Assembly: GCF_004684775.1 (NCBI RefSeq)
Contig: NZ_SRIC01000007.1
Coordinates: forward strand, 1 to 64,000
From: Streptomyces sp. MZ04
Lineage (GTDB): Bacteria > Actinomycetota > Actinomycetes > Streptomycetales > Streptomycetaceae
Reading direction: 5' to 3'
DNA: 64,000 nucleotides
This document shows, piece after piece, positions 52,348 to 62,093 of this stretch. Under the pieces are notes generated by a model. That model saw nothing but the letters and a program-made list of their open reading frames with translations, searched no databases and was not told the DNA's origin. Both the position numbers and the translations under genes were made by a program. Numbering within the stretch: position 1 is the first letter of the stretch; each line of letters starts with the position of its first letter.

Positions 52348-52584
52348 TCAGTTGTTCACCTTCATCAGCAGGCCGAGCACGACAATGCACGCGAACCAGA
52401 GAAGACCGACCACGACGGTGATGCGGTCGAGATTGCGCTCGGCGACCGACGAGCCGCCGACGGACGACTGCATGCCGCCACCGAACATGTCGGAGAGGCC
52501 GCCGCCCTTGCCCTTGTGCATCAGCACCAGCAGCATCATCAGCAGGCTGAAGACGATCAGGGCGATCGAGAACCCCATAACCAC
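52348..52584 (-). CDS. secG: SecG subunit of the protein translocase
   Basis: This 78-residue protein has two transmembrane segments (GFSIALIVFSLLMMLLVLMHKGKGGGLSDMFGGG and VVVGLLWFACIVVLGLLM) with the typical SecG Gly-rich loop HKGKGGGLSDMFGGG between them. It is a peripheral helper of SecYE. GTG 52584 or ATG 52578 could be the start. It follows tpiA with a gap of about 124 bases, in the order gap-pgk-tpiA-secG conserved in many Gram-positive bacteria. Confidence 0.95.
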   Translation of the reverse strand: MVMGFSIALIVFSLLMMLLVLMHKGKGGGLSDMFGGGMQSSVGGSSVAERNLDRITVVVGLLWFACIVVLGLLMKVNN

Positions 52585-52708
52585 GGCTGGACCAACTTCC
52601 TCGGATCAGAATCGACGACGGGGGCCGGAGCTCCTTTTCGTAGCCTCAAGCTAGAAACCAGAGCCTCCGACCCCCGCAAGGGTACGTCGTAACGCCGCTA
52701 CCGCATAC

Positions 52709-53485
52709 TCACTGGTCGCTGAAGCGGACGATCTTGACGAACTCGTCCGTGTCCAGCGCGGCACCGCCCACCAGGGCGCCGTCGACATCGGGCTGCGCCA
52801 TGATCGCGGCCACGTTGCCGGACTTCACGGAGCCGCCGTACTGGATGCGGACCTTGTCGGCCAGCTCCTGCGAGTACAGCTCGGCGAGGCGGCCGCGGAT
52901 GGCACCGCAGACCTCCTGGGCGTCCTCGGGGGTCGCGACCTCGCCCGTGCCGATCGCCCAGACCGGCTCGTACGCGATCACGATGGACTCGGCCTGCTCG
53001 GCCGGGATGTCCTTGAGGGCGCCGTCGAGCTGGTTCAGCGTGTACTGGACCTGCTGGCCCGCCTTGCGGATGTCCAGGCCCTCGCCGACGCAGAGGATCG
53101 GGGTCAGGCCGTGCTTGTAGGCGGCCTTCACCTTTCCGTTGCAGATCTCGTCGGTCTCGTCGTGGTACTGGCGGCGCTCGGAGTGGCCCACGGCCACGAA
53201 CGTGCACTTCAGCTTGGAGAGCATCGGGCCCGAGATCTCACCGGTGTACGCGCCGGAGTCGTGCGCCGAGATGTCCTGGGCGCCGTACTTGATCTTGAGC
53301 TTGTCGCCGTCGACCAGGGTCTGCACGGAGCGCAGATCGGTGAAGGGCGGCAGGACGGCGACCTCGACGGCCTCGTAGTCCTTGTCGGCCAGGGCGAAGG
53401 CGAGCTTCTGGACGTGGGCGATGGCCTCGAGGTGGTTGAGGTTCATCTTCCAGTTGCCCGCCATCAGCGGGGTACGCGTAGTCAT
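52709..53485 (-). CDS. tpiA: Triose-phosphate isomerase
   Basis: This is a 258-residue TIM barrel interconverting dihydroxyacetone phosphate and glyceraldehyde-3-phosphate. Catalytic residues are visible: Lys13 in AGNWKMN, His101 in VGHSERRQ and Glu173 in [11 protein letters not shown]. Loop 6 and the phosphate-binding [11 protein letters not shown] are intact. It starts six bases after the pgk stop, so the two are co-translated from one mRNA. Confidence 0.98.
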   Translation of the reverse strand: MTTRTPLMAGNWKMNLNHLEAIAHVQKLAFALADKDYEAVEVAVLPPFTDLRSVQTLVDGDKLKIKYGAQDISAHDSGAYTGEISGPMLSKLKCTFVAVGHSERRQYHDETDEICNGKVKAAYKHGLTPILCVGEGLDIRKAGQQVQYTLNQLDGALKDIPAEQAESIVIAYEPVWAIGTGEVATPEDAQEVCGAIRGRLAELYSQELADKVRIQYGGSVKSGNVAAIMAQPDVDGALVGGAALDTDEFVKIVRFSDQ

Positions 53486-53491
53486 CAGGTG

Positions 53492-54703
53492 TCAGTTCTC
53501 CAGTGCCGCGAGTCCGGGGAGCGTCTTGCCCTCGAGGTATTCGAGGGAGGCTCCGCCGCCGGTGGAAATGTGGCCGAATGCGTTCTCGTCGAAGCCTAGG
53601 TTGCGGACGGCCGCGGCGGAGTCGCCGCCCCCGACCACGGTGAAGCCGTCGCAGTTGAGCAGGGCTCGTGCGACGGCCGACGTGCCCCCGGCGTAGTCGG
53701 GGTGCTCGGCGACGCCGACCGGTCCGTTCCAGAAGACGGTCTCGGCGTCCGCGATCTTCGTGGCGAAGAGCTCGCGGGACTTGGGGCCGATGTCCAGGCC
53801 TTCCATGTCCGCGGGGATCCGGTCCGCATCGACGGTCTTGAAGTCGGCCGGGGCCTTCGTCTTCAGGTCCGGGAAGTCCGTGGCGACCAGGACGTCGACC
53901 GGGAGAACGAGCTCGACGCCGTTCTTCTCGGCGCGCTCCATGTACTCCGTGACGACCGGGATCTGGTCCTCCTGGAGGAGGGAGATGCCGACCTCGTACC
54001 CCTTGGCCTTGAGGAAGGTGTAGGCCATGCCGCCGCCGATCAGCAGGCGGTCGGCCTTGCCGAGCAGCTCGTCGATGACGGCGAGCTTGTCGGAGACCTT
54101 GGCGCCGCCGAGGATGACGGTGTACGGGCGCTTCACGTCCTCGGTGAGCTTCTTGAGGACGCCGACCTCGGTGGCGATCAGGTAGCCCGCGTAGCGCGGC
54201 AGGCGCGCCGGAAGGTCGTACACGGAGGCGTGCTTGCGGTGCACGGCACCGAAACCGTCGCCTACGTAGACATCGGCCAGGGCGGCGAGCCGGTCGGCGA
54301 ACTCGCCGCGCTCGGTGTCGTCCTTGCTGGTCTCACCGGCGTTGAAGCGGAGGTTCTCGATGACCGCGACCTGGCCGGGCTGCAGGCCGTCCACCGCTTC
54401 GTGCGCGGCGGGGCCCACGGTGTCCTGCGCGAACGCGACGGGCGCGCCCAGGAGTTCACCGAGCCGCTCGGCGGCGGGAAGGAGTGAGAACGCCGGGTCC
54501 GGGGCGCCCTTGGGGCGGCCCAGGTGCGAGGCGACGACCACCTTGGCGCCCGCGTCCGCGAGCGCCTTGACGGTCGGCAGGACGGCGCGGATGCGGCCGT
54601 CGTCGGTGATGGTGCCGTCGGCGAGCGGCACATTGAGGTCGGCGCGGACGAAGACCCGCTTGCCTTCGACCCCTTCGGCGAGAAGTTCGTCGATCGTCTT
54701 CAT
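53492..54703 (-). CDS. pgk: Phosphoglycerate kinase
   Basis: This is a 403-residue glycolytic kinase that makes ATP from 1,3-bisphosphoglycerate. ATG 54703 with GGAGTCC eight bases upstream is chosen over a longer frame. RVFVRADLNVPLADGTITDDGRIRAVLPT is the N-terminal substrate-binding signature, HLGRPKG follows, and the C-terminal nucleotide region has ILGGAKVSDKLAVIDELL and VFWNGPVGV with GGGDSAAAV. It lies between gap and tpiA; a hairpin precedes it. Confidence 0.98.
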   Translation of the reverse strand: MKTIDELLAEGVEGKRVFVRADLNVPLADGTITDDGRIRAVLPTVKALADAGAKVVVASHLGRPKGAPDPAFSLLPAAERLGELLGAPVAFAQDTVGPAAHEAVDGLQPGQVAVIENLRFNAGETSKDDTERGEFADRLAALADVYVGDGFGAVHRKHASVYDLPARLPRYAGYLIATEVGVLKKLTEDVKRPYTVILGGAKVSDKLAVIDELLGKADRLLIGGGMAYTFLKAKGYEVGISLLQEDQIPVVTEYMERAEKNGVELVLPVDVLVATDFPDLKTKAPADFKTVDADRIPADMEGLDIGPKSRELFATKIADAETVFWNGPVGVAEHPDYAGGTSAVARALLNCDGFTVVGGGDSAAAVRNLGFDENAFGHISTGGGASLEYLEGKTLPGLAALEN

Positions 54704-54746
54704 GGCTGGACTCCAGGACTCCTTAAAGAGGGCTGACGTGCAACAA

Positions 54747-54780
54747 GGCCCGGACCACGCAGTATCGCGCGGTCCGGACC
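54747..54780 (-). terminator. Intercistronic hairpin between gap and pgk
   Basis: GGCCCGGACC (54747-54756) pairs with GGTCCGGACC (54771-54780) with one mismatch and a 14-base loop. Its position between the gap stop and pgk start suggests partial termination or mRNA processing that would set different gap and pgk levels. Confidence 0.45.
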
Positions 54781-54812
54781 CTGTGCTCACATCGAGGTGC
54801 CTGCTCCGCTGA

Positions 54813-55926
<1,114 letters not shown>

Positions 55927-55951
55927 TCGAGAGGGACCTGTGCGGCAGGTT

Positions 55952-55981
55952 GGCCCGTACCAGCCAGTAGGGGTACGGGCC
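55952..55981. terminator. Terminator after the secreted carboxypeptidase gene
   Basis: GGCCCGTACC (55952-55961) and GGTACGGGCC (55972-55981) form a perfect 10-bp stem with a 10-base loop, 20 bases past the stop at 56001. Confidence 0.7.
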
Positions 55982-56000
55982 GCCCTTTCGTCACGGAGCG

Positions 56001-58967
56001 TCAGCGGCTCAGATGTGCCAGGGAGGCGCCCATTAGAGCGGTGCGCTCTGGGCTTCCGGGCACATGCTCGAACCCGAAGCCGAGGAGCACGCTGTCACGC
56101 GCTGTGACGGCCGCGTAGGGCTTGTAGAGCTCCCCGGTGCGCGCCCAGTCGCCTGTGATATTGGGGCTCCCGGCCGGGGCCGGCGAGACGGCCCAGACGC
56201 CGAGCCCGGACTCGAATCCTTCGGTCTCCGTGACGTTGCCGCCGACGACGATCTGCGCGTTGTCGGCGAAGAGGCCGCGGCCTCCGCTGGAGGGGTCGGT
56301 GACGGAGCTGAGCGACACCTCGACCTTCTTGCCCGCATAGGCGCTGAGGTCGAAGGCGACGGGCTTGAAGGCGCCTGCGGCGCCGGTGAAGCTGTTCCAG
56401 GCGCCGCTGCTGCCGGTGGCCGCGCAGCCGGTGGCCGTTTGCGTCAGGTAATGGCGCAGGAACGGGTGGCCGTTGATGAAGAACCCGGCCCCGCACTCCG
56501 CGGGCACCTCCGTCTTGGAACCCCCGTTCTTGTCCGGCAGCGTGGTCCAGTCGTCGGCGCCCGGAGTGTGCGCCTCCAGGATGCCGTGGTCGTAGCCGGG
56601 CTCCAGGTTCCAGTTGAGCGCGAACCGCAGCTCGGGCTTCTCCGCGGCCGAGACCCCGGTCAGGTCGATGGTGCGGGTCAGCCGCTTCCAGTCCTGGTCG
56701 GCGTGGGTCGCCGATGCCATGCCCTGGCCCTCGAAGGGTGCGTACGGATTGCTGAGCCCGGGGTAGCTTCCGGCGGCCGCGCTCTTGAACTGCGGGAAGT
56801 CGTCGGCGGGCAGGTTGTCGGACGTGACGGTGTAACGGCCCGCCCTGTCGAGGGGGTTGGTGCCGGCGGCGGCGAGCGGGGTCTTCACTCCGTCGAGCGC
56901 GCCGCTGCCGGCGAAGCTCGTGGCGCCGGGCGCGGAGAGACGCTCGTACGCGCCGAGGTAGTACTGCGCGAAGTCGTCGGTGAGCGCGTCACCGAGGTCC
57001 ACGTTGCCGCCCGTGCGCTCGCCGGACTCGATCAGCTTGCCGCCCTCGTTGAGGTAGGCGCGCAGGGCGAGTTGGGTGGGCGCGCCGGGGACCGGGTCGC
57101 CGGTGTAGTGCACGACCGTCGAGAAGTGCGACAGGACGCCGAGCGGATGCGGGGCGCCCTTCTCGGCGACGTCCCAGACCGCGGCCGAACGCCCGTTGCC
57201 CTTGAGGGCGTCGACGTACTTCTGGGCCTGTGTCGCGGTGGCACCCTCCTCGGCGACGACGAGCGTCTTCGCCTTGGGGCGTTCGGCGACGGTGTACGTG
57301 AAGTGCTCGCTCTCCGTACGGCCCTTCTTGGTGCGCCCGGTGAACCACACCTCCACCTTGTCGCCCACGCGCGCGTGCTCCACGTCCGCGCGGTACTGGT
57401 CGAAGTGCAGGTTGTCATCGCCGCCGTACGTCTCGCCGCCCTTCCAGGCCTCGAGGCTCTCATTCTGCGTACGGCCGCCGTTGACGCGGTAGTCGATCTC
57501 CTTGTCGCGCACCGACTTGCGGGCGGTGACGGCGACCTCCTGGCCGGCTCCGCGCGCGTACGACGTCGTGAAGGCGTCCGGGGTGAAGTCGGGGGCGTCG
57601 ATGCCGGCGACGGAGACCGGCTGGTCGGGGTGGGCGGCCGTCTCGGCGACGGCGAGCGCGAAGGGGATGTTCTTCGCGAACTCCTGCTGGATCAGCTTCT
57701 CGTCGTCCGGGAAGGTGAAGACCGAGGCGCAGTCCTCGGGCTTCCAGGGGTCGTTCGGGTCGAGCGCGGAGACGGTCTGGCAGGTGGACATCTCCGGCGT
57801 GAACATCGAGATGCCGTTGATGTTGCCCGCGTGGCCGTCCGCCTCGCCGTTGGTGGTGTAGAGCTCGGAGGCGACCTGCGGGTGGTAGCCAGGGATCGCG
57901 GGCTTCTCCGGGGTGCCGGCGAGGGCCTTGTAGAGCACGTCGTCCGGGGTGGGCGTCGCGACCTGCCAGCCCACTCCGTAGAGGATCAGTTCGGCCGCCG
58001 AGTGGTAGTTGATGCCGTACTCGAAGCCGATGCGCTTCTGGAAGCGGTCGAGCGCCTTGGTCTCGGGCTCGGACATGGGCCCCGTGCCGCGGTACGTCTC
58101 CGAGGAGGGCTCCGGGGACGAACCCTCGTTGTCGTAGCCCCACTTGTAGGCGAAGTTGCGGTTGAGGTCGACGCCGTCGCCCGCCGCGATCTTGCCGTCG
58201 CCGTCGATGTCGCGGAGGTTCTTGCGCCACTGGCGGTTGCCGTCGGCGGCGTGGGTGAAGTCGTAGCCGTCGGGGTTGGCCGAGAGCACGAACCACAGCT
58301 CGGTGGAGTCCACCAGCTTGGTGATGCGCTGGTCCTTGCCGTAGTTGTCGAGGTAGTGGTGCAGCAGGCGGCGGTTCATCTCGGGGGTGATCCACTCGCG
58401 CGCGTGCTGGTTGGAGAGGTAGAGCGTGGCGGGCTTGGAGCCGTCCTTCGACTTGCTCGCGCCCTTGGAGAGCTTGAGCGCGAGGATGTCCTGGCCCCCC
58501 AGTGTCTTGCCGATGGAGACGACCTTGGTGAGGCCGGGATGGGCCTGCCCGGTCTTGACGATCTCCTCCTTCAGGCCGCCCTTTCCGCTGTACGGCCGGA
58601 AGACGCCGTCCCCCGCGGCCTTGAGCTTCTTCTCCGTGCTCGCCGAGACCTTGTGCTCGGTGAGTTCGATGCCCTCGCGCTCCACGCCCTTGGCCTGCGC
58701 CTCGGTCAGATAGACCTGGACGCGGGCGGTGCCGCGTTCGGGCGCCTGGCCCGCGAGTTCAAGGGCGTCCTGGCCCGCCTTCACCAGGACGGTGATCTGC
58801 TTCTTGGTGACGTCCGCTTCGTAGACCTTCACGGCCGCCGGATCGTCGGCGGCCGGAGCCTTCGGGTCGGCCTGCGCGTGCGGCGCGGCGACGAGTCCGC
58901 CGACGAGCAGCGCGCCCGCGGCGACGACCGATCTGAAGCCCGCTCTGGATCTCGCTCTTCGTCTCAT
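56001..58967 (-). CDS. Secreted M14-family zinc carboxypeptidase
   Basis: This is a 988-residue protein from ATG 58967 with AAGGGGGG upstream. Residues 1-33 are a signal peptide (MRRRARSRAGFRSVVAAGALLVGG, cut near AQA). Residues 125-470 are the M14 catalytic domain: zinc ligands His188 and Glu191 in NQHAREW, His322 in INYHSAAEL, Asn-Arg in DLNRNFAYKWGYD and the catalytic Glu392 in MFTPEMST. The C-terminal 500 residues hold beta-sandwich parts and an immune-inhibitor-A-like ending (FALNWNLEPGYDHGILEAHTPG, GLFADNAQIVVGG). It is an extracellular peptidase removing C-terminal residues; some relatives act on peptidoglycan peptides. Confidence 0.93.
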   Translation of the reverse strand: MRRRARSRAGFRSVVAAGALLVGGLVAAPHAQADPKAPAADDPAAVKVYEADVTKKQITVLVKAGQDALELAGQAPERGTARVQVYLTEAQAKGVEREGIELTEHKVSASTEKKLKAAGDGVFRPYSGKGGLKEEIVKTGQAHPGLTKVVSIGKTLGGQDILALKLSKGASKSKDGSKPATLYLSNQHAREWITPEMNRRLLHHYLDNYGKDQRITKLVDSTELWFVLSANPDGYDFTHAADGNRQWRKNLRDIDGDGKIAAGDGVDLNRNFAYKWGYDNEGSSPEPSSETYRGTGPMSEPETKALDRFQKRIGFEYGINYHSAAELILYGVGWQVATPTPDDVLYKALAGTPEKPAIPGYHPQVASELYTTNGEADGHAGNINGISMFTPEMSTCQTVSALDPNDPWKPEDCASVFTFPDDEKLIQQEFAKNIPFALAVAETAAHPDQPVSVAGIDAPDFTPDAFTTSYARGAGQEVAVTARKSVRDKEIDYRVNGGRTQNESLEAWKGGETYGGDDNLHFDQYRADVEHARVGDKVEVWFTGRTKKGRTESEHFTYTVAERPKAKTLVVAEEGATATQAQKYVDALKGNGRSAAVWDVAEKGAPHPLGVLSHFSTVVHYTGDPVPGAPTQLALRAYLNEGGKLIESGERTGGNVDLGDALTDDFAQYYLGAYERLSAPGATSFAGSGALDGVKTPLAAAGTNPLDRAGRYTVTSDNLPADDFPQFKSAAAGSYPGLSNPYAPFEGQGMASATHADQDWKRLTRTIDLTGVSAAEKPELRFALNWNLEPGYDHGILEAHTPGADDWTTLPDKNGGSKTEVPAECGAGFFINGHPFLRHYLTQTATGCAATGSSGAWNSFTGAAGAFKPVAFDLSAYAGKKVEVSLSSVTDPSSGGRGLFADNAQIVVGGNVTETEGFESGLGVWAVSPAPAGSPNITGDWARTGELYKPYAAVTARDSVLLGFGFEHVPGSPERTALMGASLAHLSR

Positions 58968-59080
58968 GAGCCCCCCTTGCGGTTGTCCGGCACATATGTG
59001 CGGGACGCCAGGCTCGTGACTCTTCATGATCATGTCAATATGGCGGGAAGAGGGACAAGGGGCGTTCAAGACGGGCATAC

Positions 59081-59118
59081 GTAAACCGCCGGTGCCCTGT
59101 GGGACACCGGCGGCTTAC
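59081..59118. terminator. Hairpin after whiA
   Basis: A 17-bp stem with two mismatches (GTAAACCGCCGGTGCCC at 59081-59097 against 59102-59118) lies about 45 bases past the whiA stop and faces the carboxypeptidase start. Confidence 0.65.
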
Positions 59119-59161
59119 GTGACGTATGTGACAGGTGGTGCTCAGACCGGGAAAGCGGTGC

Positions 59162-60163
59162 TCAGACCGCCATGTTGTCGGCGAGGCTGTCGGCGAGATC
59201 CTCGCTCAGGTTGGACTCCGTACCCGGAATCCCCAGGTCCTGGGCCCGCTTGTCGGCCATCGCCAGCAGCCGGCGGATACGGCCCGCGACCGCGTCCTTC
59301 GTCAGCGCGGGGTCGGCGAGCGCGCCCAGCTCCTCCAGGGAGGCCTGCTTGTGCTCCATGCGCAGCCGTCCGGCGGCCGCCAGGTGCTCGGGCACCTCCT
59401 CGCCGAGGATCTCCAGGGCGCGCTGCACCCGGGCGCCCGCGGCGACGGCCGCGCGGGCCGAGCGGCGCAGGTTGGCGTCGTCGAAGTTGGCCAGGCGGTT
59501 GGCGGTGGCGCGCACCTCGCGGCGCATCCGCCGCTCCTCCCAGGCCAGCACGGACTCGTGGGCGCCGAGTCTGGTGAGCAGCGCGCCGATCGCGTCACCG
59601 TCCCGGACGACGACACGGTCCACGCCGCGCACCTCTCGGGCCTTGGCCGCGATCTGCAGCCTGCGCGCCGCGCCGACCAGGGCGAGCGCCGCCTCCGGGC
59701 CCGGGCAGGTCACCTCGAGCGAGGAGGAACGGCCGGGCTCCGTCAGCGAGCCGTGCGCCAGGAACGCCCCGCGCCAGGCGGCCTCCGCGTCACACGTGGC
59801 CCCCGAGACCACCTGCGGCGGCAGCCCCCTGATGGGGCGGCCCCGGCCGTCCACGAGACCCGTCTGGCGGGCCAGCTGGTCGCCGCCCGCCACCACCCGT
59901 ACGACATAGCGCGAGCCGCGGCGCAGCCCGCCGGGAGCCATCACGATCAGTTCCGAGCTGTGCCCGAAGATCTCCAGGATGTCCCGCTTCAGCCGCCGTG
60001 CGGCCATCGCCGTGTCCAGCTCCGCCTCGATCACGATGCGGCCGCTCACCAGGTGAAGGCCGCCCGCGAACCGCAGGATCGCCGAGACCTCCGCCTTCCT
60101 GCAGCAGGTCCGAGTGACGGGAAGCCGGGAGATCTCGTCCTTCACCGCTGCCGTCATCGCCAT
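59162..60163 (-). CDS. whiA: WhiA sporulation/cell-division regulator
   Basis: This is a 333-residue WhiA. The N-terminal two thirds is the LAGLIDADG-like domain ([44 protein letters not shown]), and the C-terminus is the HTH ([36 protein letters not shown]). In Streptomyces WhiA acts with WhiB to switch on sporulation-division genes; it is found in nearly all Gram-positive bacteria. ATG 60163 follows GGAAGGA and overlaps the yvcK stop by 10 bases. Last gene of the uvrC-rapZ-yvcK-whiA unit. Confidence 0.98.
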   Translation of the reverse strand: MAMTAAVKDEISRLPVTRTCCRKAEVSAILRFAGGLHLVSGRIVIEAELDTAMAARRLKRDILEIFGHSSELIVMAPGGLRRGSRYVVRVVAGGDQLARQTGLVDGRGRPIRGLPPQVVSGATCDAEAAWRGAFLAHGSLTEPGRSSSLEVTCPGPEAALALVGAARRLQIAAKAREVRGVDRVVVRDGDAIGALLTRLGAHESVLAWEERRMRREVRATANRLANFDDANLRRSARAAVAAGARVQRALEILGEEVPEHLAAAGRLRMEHKQASLEELGALADPALTKDAVAGRIRRLLAMADKRAQDLGIPGTESNLSEDLADSLADNMAV

Positions 60164-61161
60164 GGGCCGATCCTTCCATGCATCCGAAAAATACGGTCGT
60201 ACGCGGTGGCCAGGAGCTCCGGATCGTGCCTCGGAGTCCCGTCGGGCCGGGCCACCGGCGCCAGCTCGACCGTGGCACCGAGCCGCTTGGCGGCATCGGT
60301 CAGTGACTCACGGTCGGGCACGGCGGCGTCGTCGGCCAGCACCACGTCCAGGGCGAGTTTAGGGGCGTGTCGGGCCAAAACCTCCAAATGACGCTGCGGA
60401 GAGAAGCCATCGGTTTCACCGGGTTGCGGCGCGAGGTTCAGCGAGAGCACCCTGCGGGCCTTCGTCTCGATGAGCGCGTCGAGCAGTTCGGGGACCAGCA
60501 GATGCGGGATCACCGAGGAGAACCAGGAGCCGGGGCCGAGCACCACCCAGTCCGCGTCGAGCACGGCGGCGACCGCTTCGGGGACGGCCGGCGGGTCGTG
60601 CGGGACGACGTGCACGGACTGCACCTCGCCCGGTGTGAGCGCCACCGTGGCCTGCCCGCGCACCGTGTCCACATCGTCCGGGCGCTCCGGGTCATGGCCC
60701 TTGACCAGGGCCTGGAGCTCCAGCGGAACGGCCGACATCGGCAGTACGCGGCCGTGCGCGCCGAGCAGCTTGCCGACCAGGTCGAGCGCCTGGACATGGT
60801 CGCCGAGCTGCTCCCACAGGGCGACGATCAGCAGATTGCCGACCGCGTGCTCGTGCAGATCGCCCTGAGACTGGAACCGGTGCTGGATGACGCGGGACCA
60901 GGTCTGGCCCCAGTCGTCGTCACCGCACAGGGCGGCGAGCGCCTTGCGCAGGTCGCCGGGCGGCAGCACGCCCAGCTCGTCGCGGAGCCGCCCGCTGGAG
61001 CCGCCGTCGTCGGCGACGGTGACCACGGCGGTGAGGTCGCCGGTGATGCGGCGCAGCGCGGCGAGCGAGGCCGACAGGCCCATTCCGCCGCCGAGCGCCA
61101 CCACCTTGGGCTGGGTGCCCCGCTTGCGGCCCAGTCGGTTCAGCCGCAGGGAAGCCTTCAC
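60154..61161 (-). CDS. yvcK: YvcK/CofD-like gluconeogenesis factor
   Basis: This is a 335-residue protein. GTG 61161 overlaps the rapZ stop (GTGA). [57 protein letters not shown] is the YvcK signature with its nucleotide-sugar-binding loop. [25 protein letters not shown] and [13 protein letters not shown] follow. In other Gram-positive bacteria YvcK binds UDP-sugars and influences cell shape and carbon balance. The neighbours on both sides are conserved across actinobacteria. Confidence 0.97.
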   Translation of the reverse strand: MKASLRLNRLGRKRGTQPKVVALGGGMGLSASLAALRRITGDLTAVVTVADDGGSSGRLRDELGVLPPGDLRKALAALCGDDDWGQTWSRVIQHRFQSQGDLHEHAVGNLLIVALWEQLGDHVQALDLVGKLLGAHGRVLPMSAVPLELQALVKGHDPERPDDVDTVRGQATVALTPGEVQSVHVVPHDPPAVPEAVAAVLDADWVVLGPGSWFSSVIPHLLVPELLDALIETKARRVLSLNLAPQPGETDGFSPQRHLEVLARHAPKLALDVVLADDAAVPDRESLTDAAKRLGATVELAPVARPDGTPRHDPELLATAYDRIFRMHGRIGPWR

Positions 61162-62093
61162 TCTCGCCCCATGTCCCGATGGACGAGGACGGTCTCTACG
61201 CCCTCGGAAGCGAGGCGCGCCGCGAGCTTCTCCGACATGGCGACGGAGCGGTGCTTGCCGCCCGTACAGCCGACCGCGATCGTCACGTAACGCTTGCCCT
61301 CGCGGCGGTACCCCGCTGCGATGAGCTGGAGCAGCTCGGCGTACCGGTCGAGGAACTCCTTGGCTCCGGGCTGGTTGAAGACGTAACCGGAGACCTCTTC
61401 GTTGAGCCCAGTGAAGGGGCGCAGCTCCGGGACCCAGTGCGGGTTGGGCAGGAAGCGGCAGTCCACGACCAGGTCGGCGTCGACCGGCAGGCCGTACTTG
61501 TAGCCGAACGACATGACCGTGGCCCGCAGCTCGGGCTCCTCGTCGCCCGCGAACTGGGCGTCCATCTTGGCGCGCAGCTCGTGCACGTTCAGGCTGGAGG
61601 TGTCGATCACCAGGTCGGCGTCGCCGCGCAGCTCGCGCAGGAGCTCGCGCTCGGCCGCGATGCCGTCGACGATGCGGCCGTCGCCCTGCAGCGGGTGCGG
61701 GCGGCGCACCGACTCGAAGCGGCGCACCAGGGCGTCGTCCGAGGACTCCAGGAAGACGATCCTGCGGGTGACCTGCTTGGACTCGAGATCCGAGAGGGAC
61801 TGGCGCAGATTGTCGAAGAAGCGGCGGCCGCGGACGTCGACGACGACCGCGATCCGTGCCACGTTGCCCTGCGAGCGGGCGCCGAGCTCCACCATCGTGG
61901 GGATCAGCGCGGGCGGCAGGTTGTCGACGACGAACCAGCCAAGGTCCTCGAGGCACTTCGCGGCCGTGCTGCGTCCGGCGCCCGACATGCCGGAGATGAT
62001 CACCAGCTCGGGGATCGCCGCCTCGGCGGCCTCACCTGGCTCGATGGTGGTGCCCGTACTCACTTGCTCGCCGCCTTCATCGTGCTCGTTCAT
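61158..62093 (-). CDS. rapZ: RapZ/YvcJ nucleotide-binding protein
   Basis: This is a 311-residue P-loop protein. Walker A is GMSGAGRST at 35-43, preceded by LVIISG, then [19 protein letters not shown]. The C-terminal domain has [30 protein letters not shown] and [23 protein letters not shown], the RapZ signature. In enterobacteria RapZ guides decay of a regulatory RNA; the actinobacterial role is not defined. The N-terminal 25 residues are a polar extension. ATG 62093 overlaps the uvrC stop. Confidence 0.97.
   Translation of the reverse strand: MNEHDEGGEQVSTGTTIEPGEAAEAAIPELVIISGMSGAGRSTAAKCLEDLGWFVVDNLPPALIPTMVELGARSQGNVARIAVVVDVRGRRFFDNLRQSLSDLESKQVTRRIVFLESSDDALVRRFESVRRPHPLQGDGRIVDGIAAERELLRELRGDADLVIDTSSLNVHELRAKMDAQFAGDEEPELRATVMSFGYKYGLPVDADLVVDCRFLPNPHWVPELRPFTGLNEEVSGYVFNQPGAKEFLDRYAELLQLIAAGYRREGKRYVTIAVGCTGGKHRSVAMSEKLAARLASEGVETVLVHRDMGRE

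Noticed and set aside
56064..59084. Open frame of 1006 codons on the + strand opposite the carboxypeptidase gene
   Set aside because: The M14 catalytic residues on the minus strand are unambiguous. The antisense product is Val/Leu/Arg/Gly-rich without motifs.
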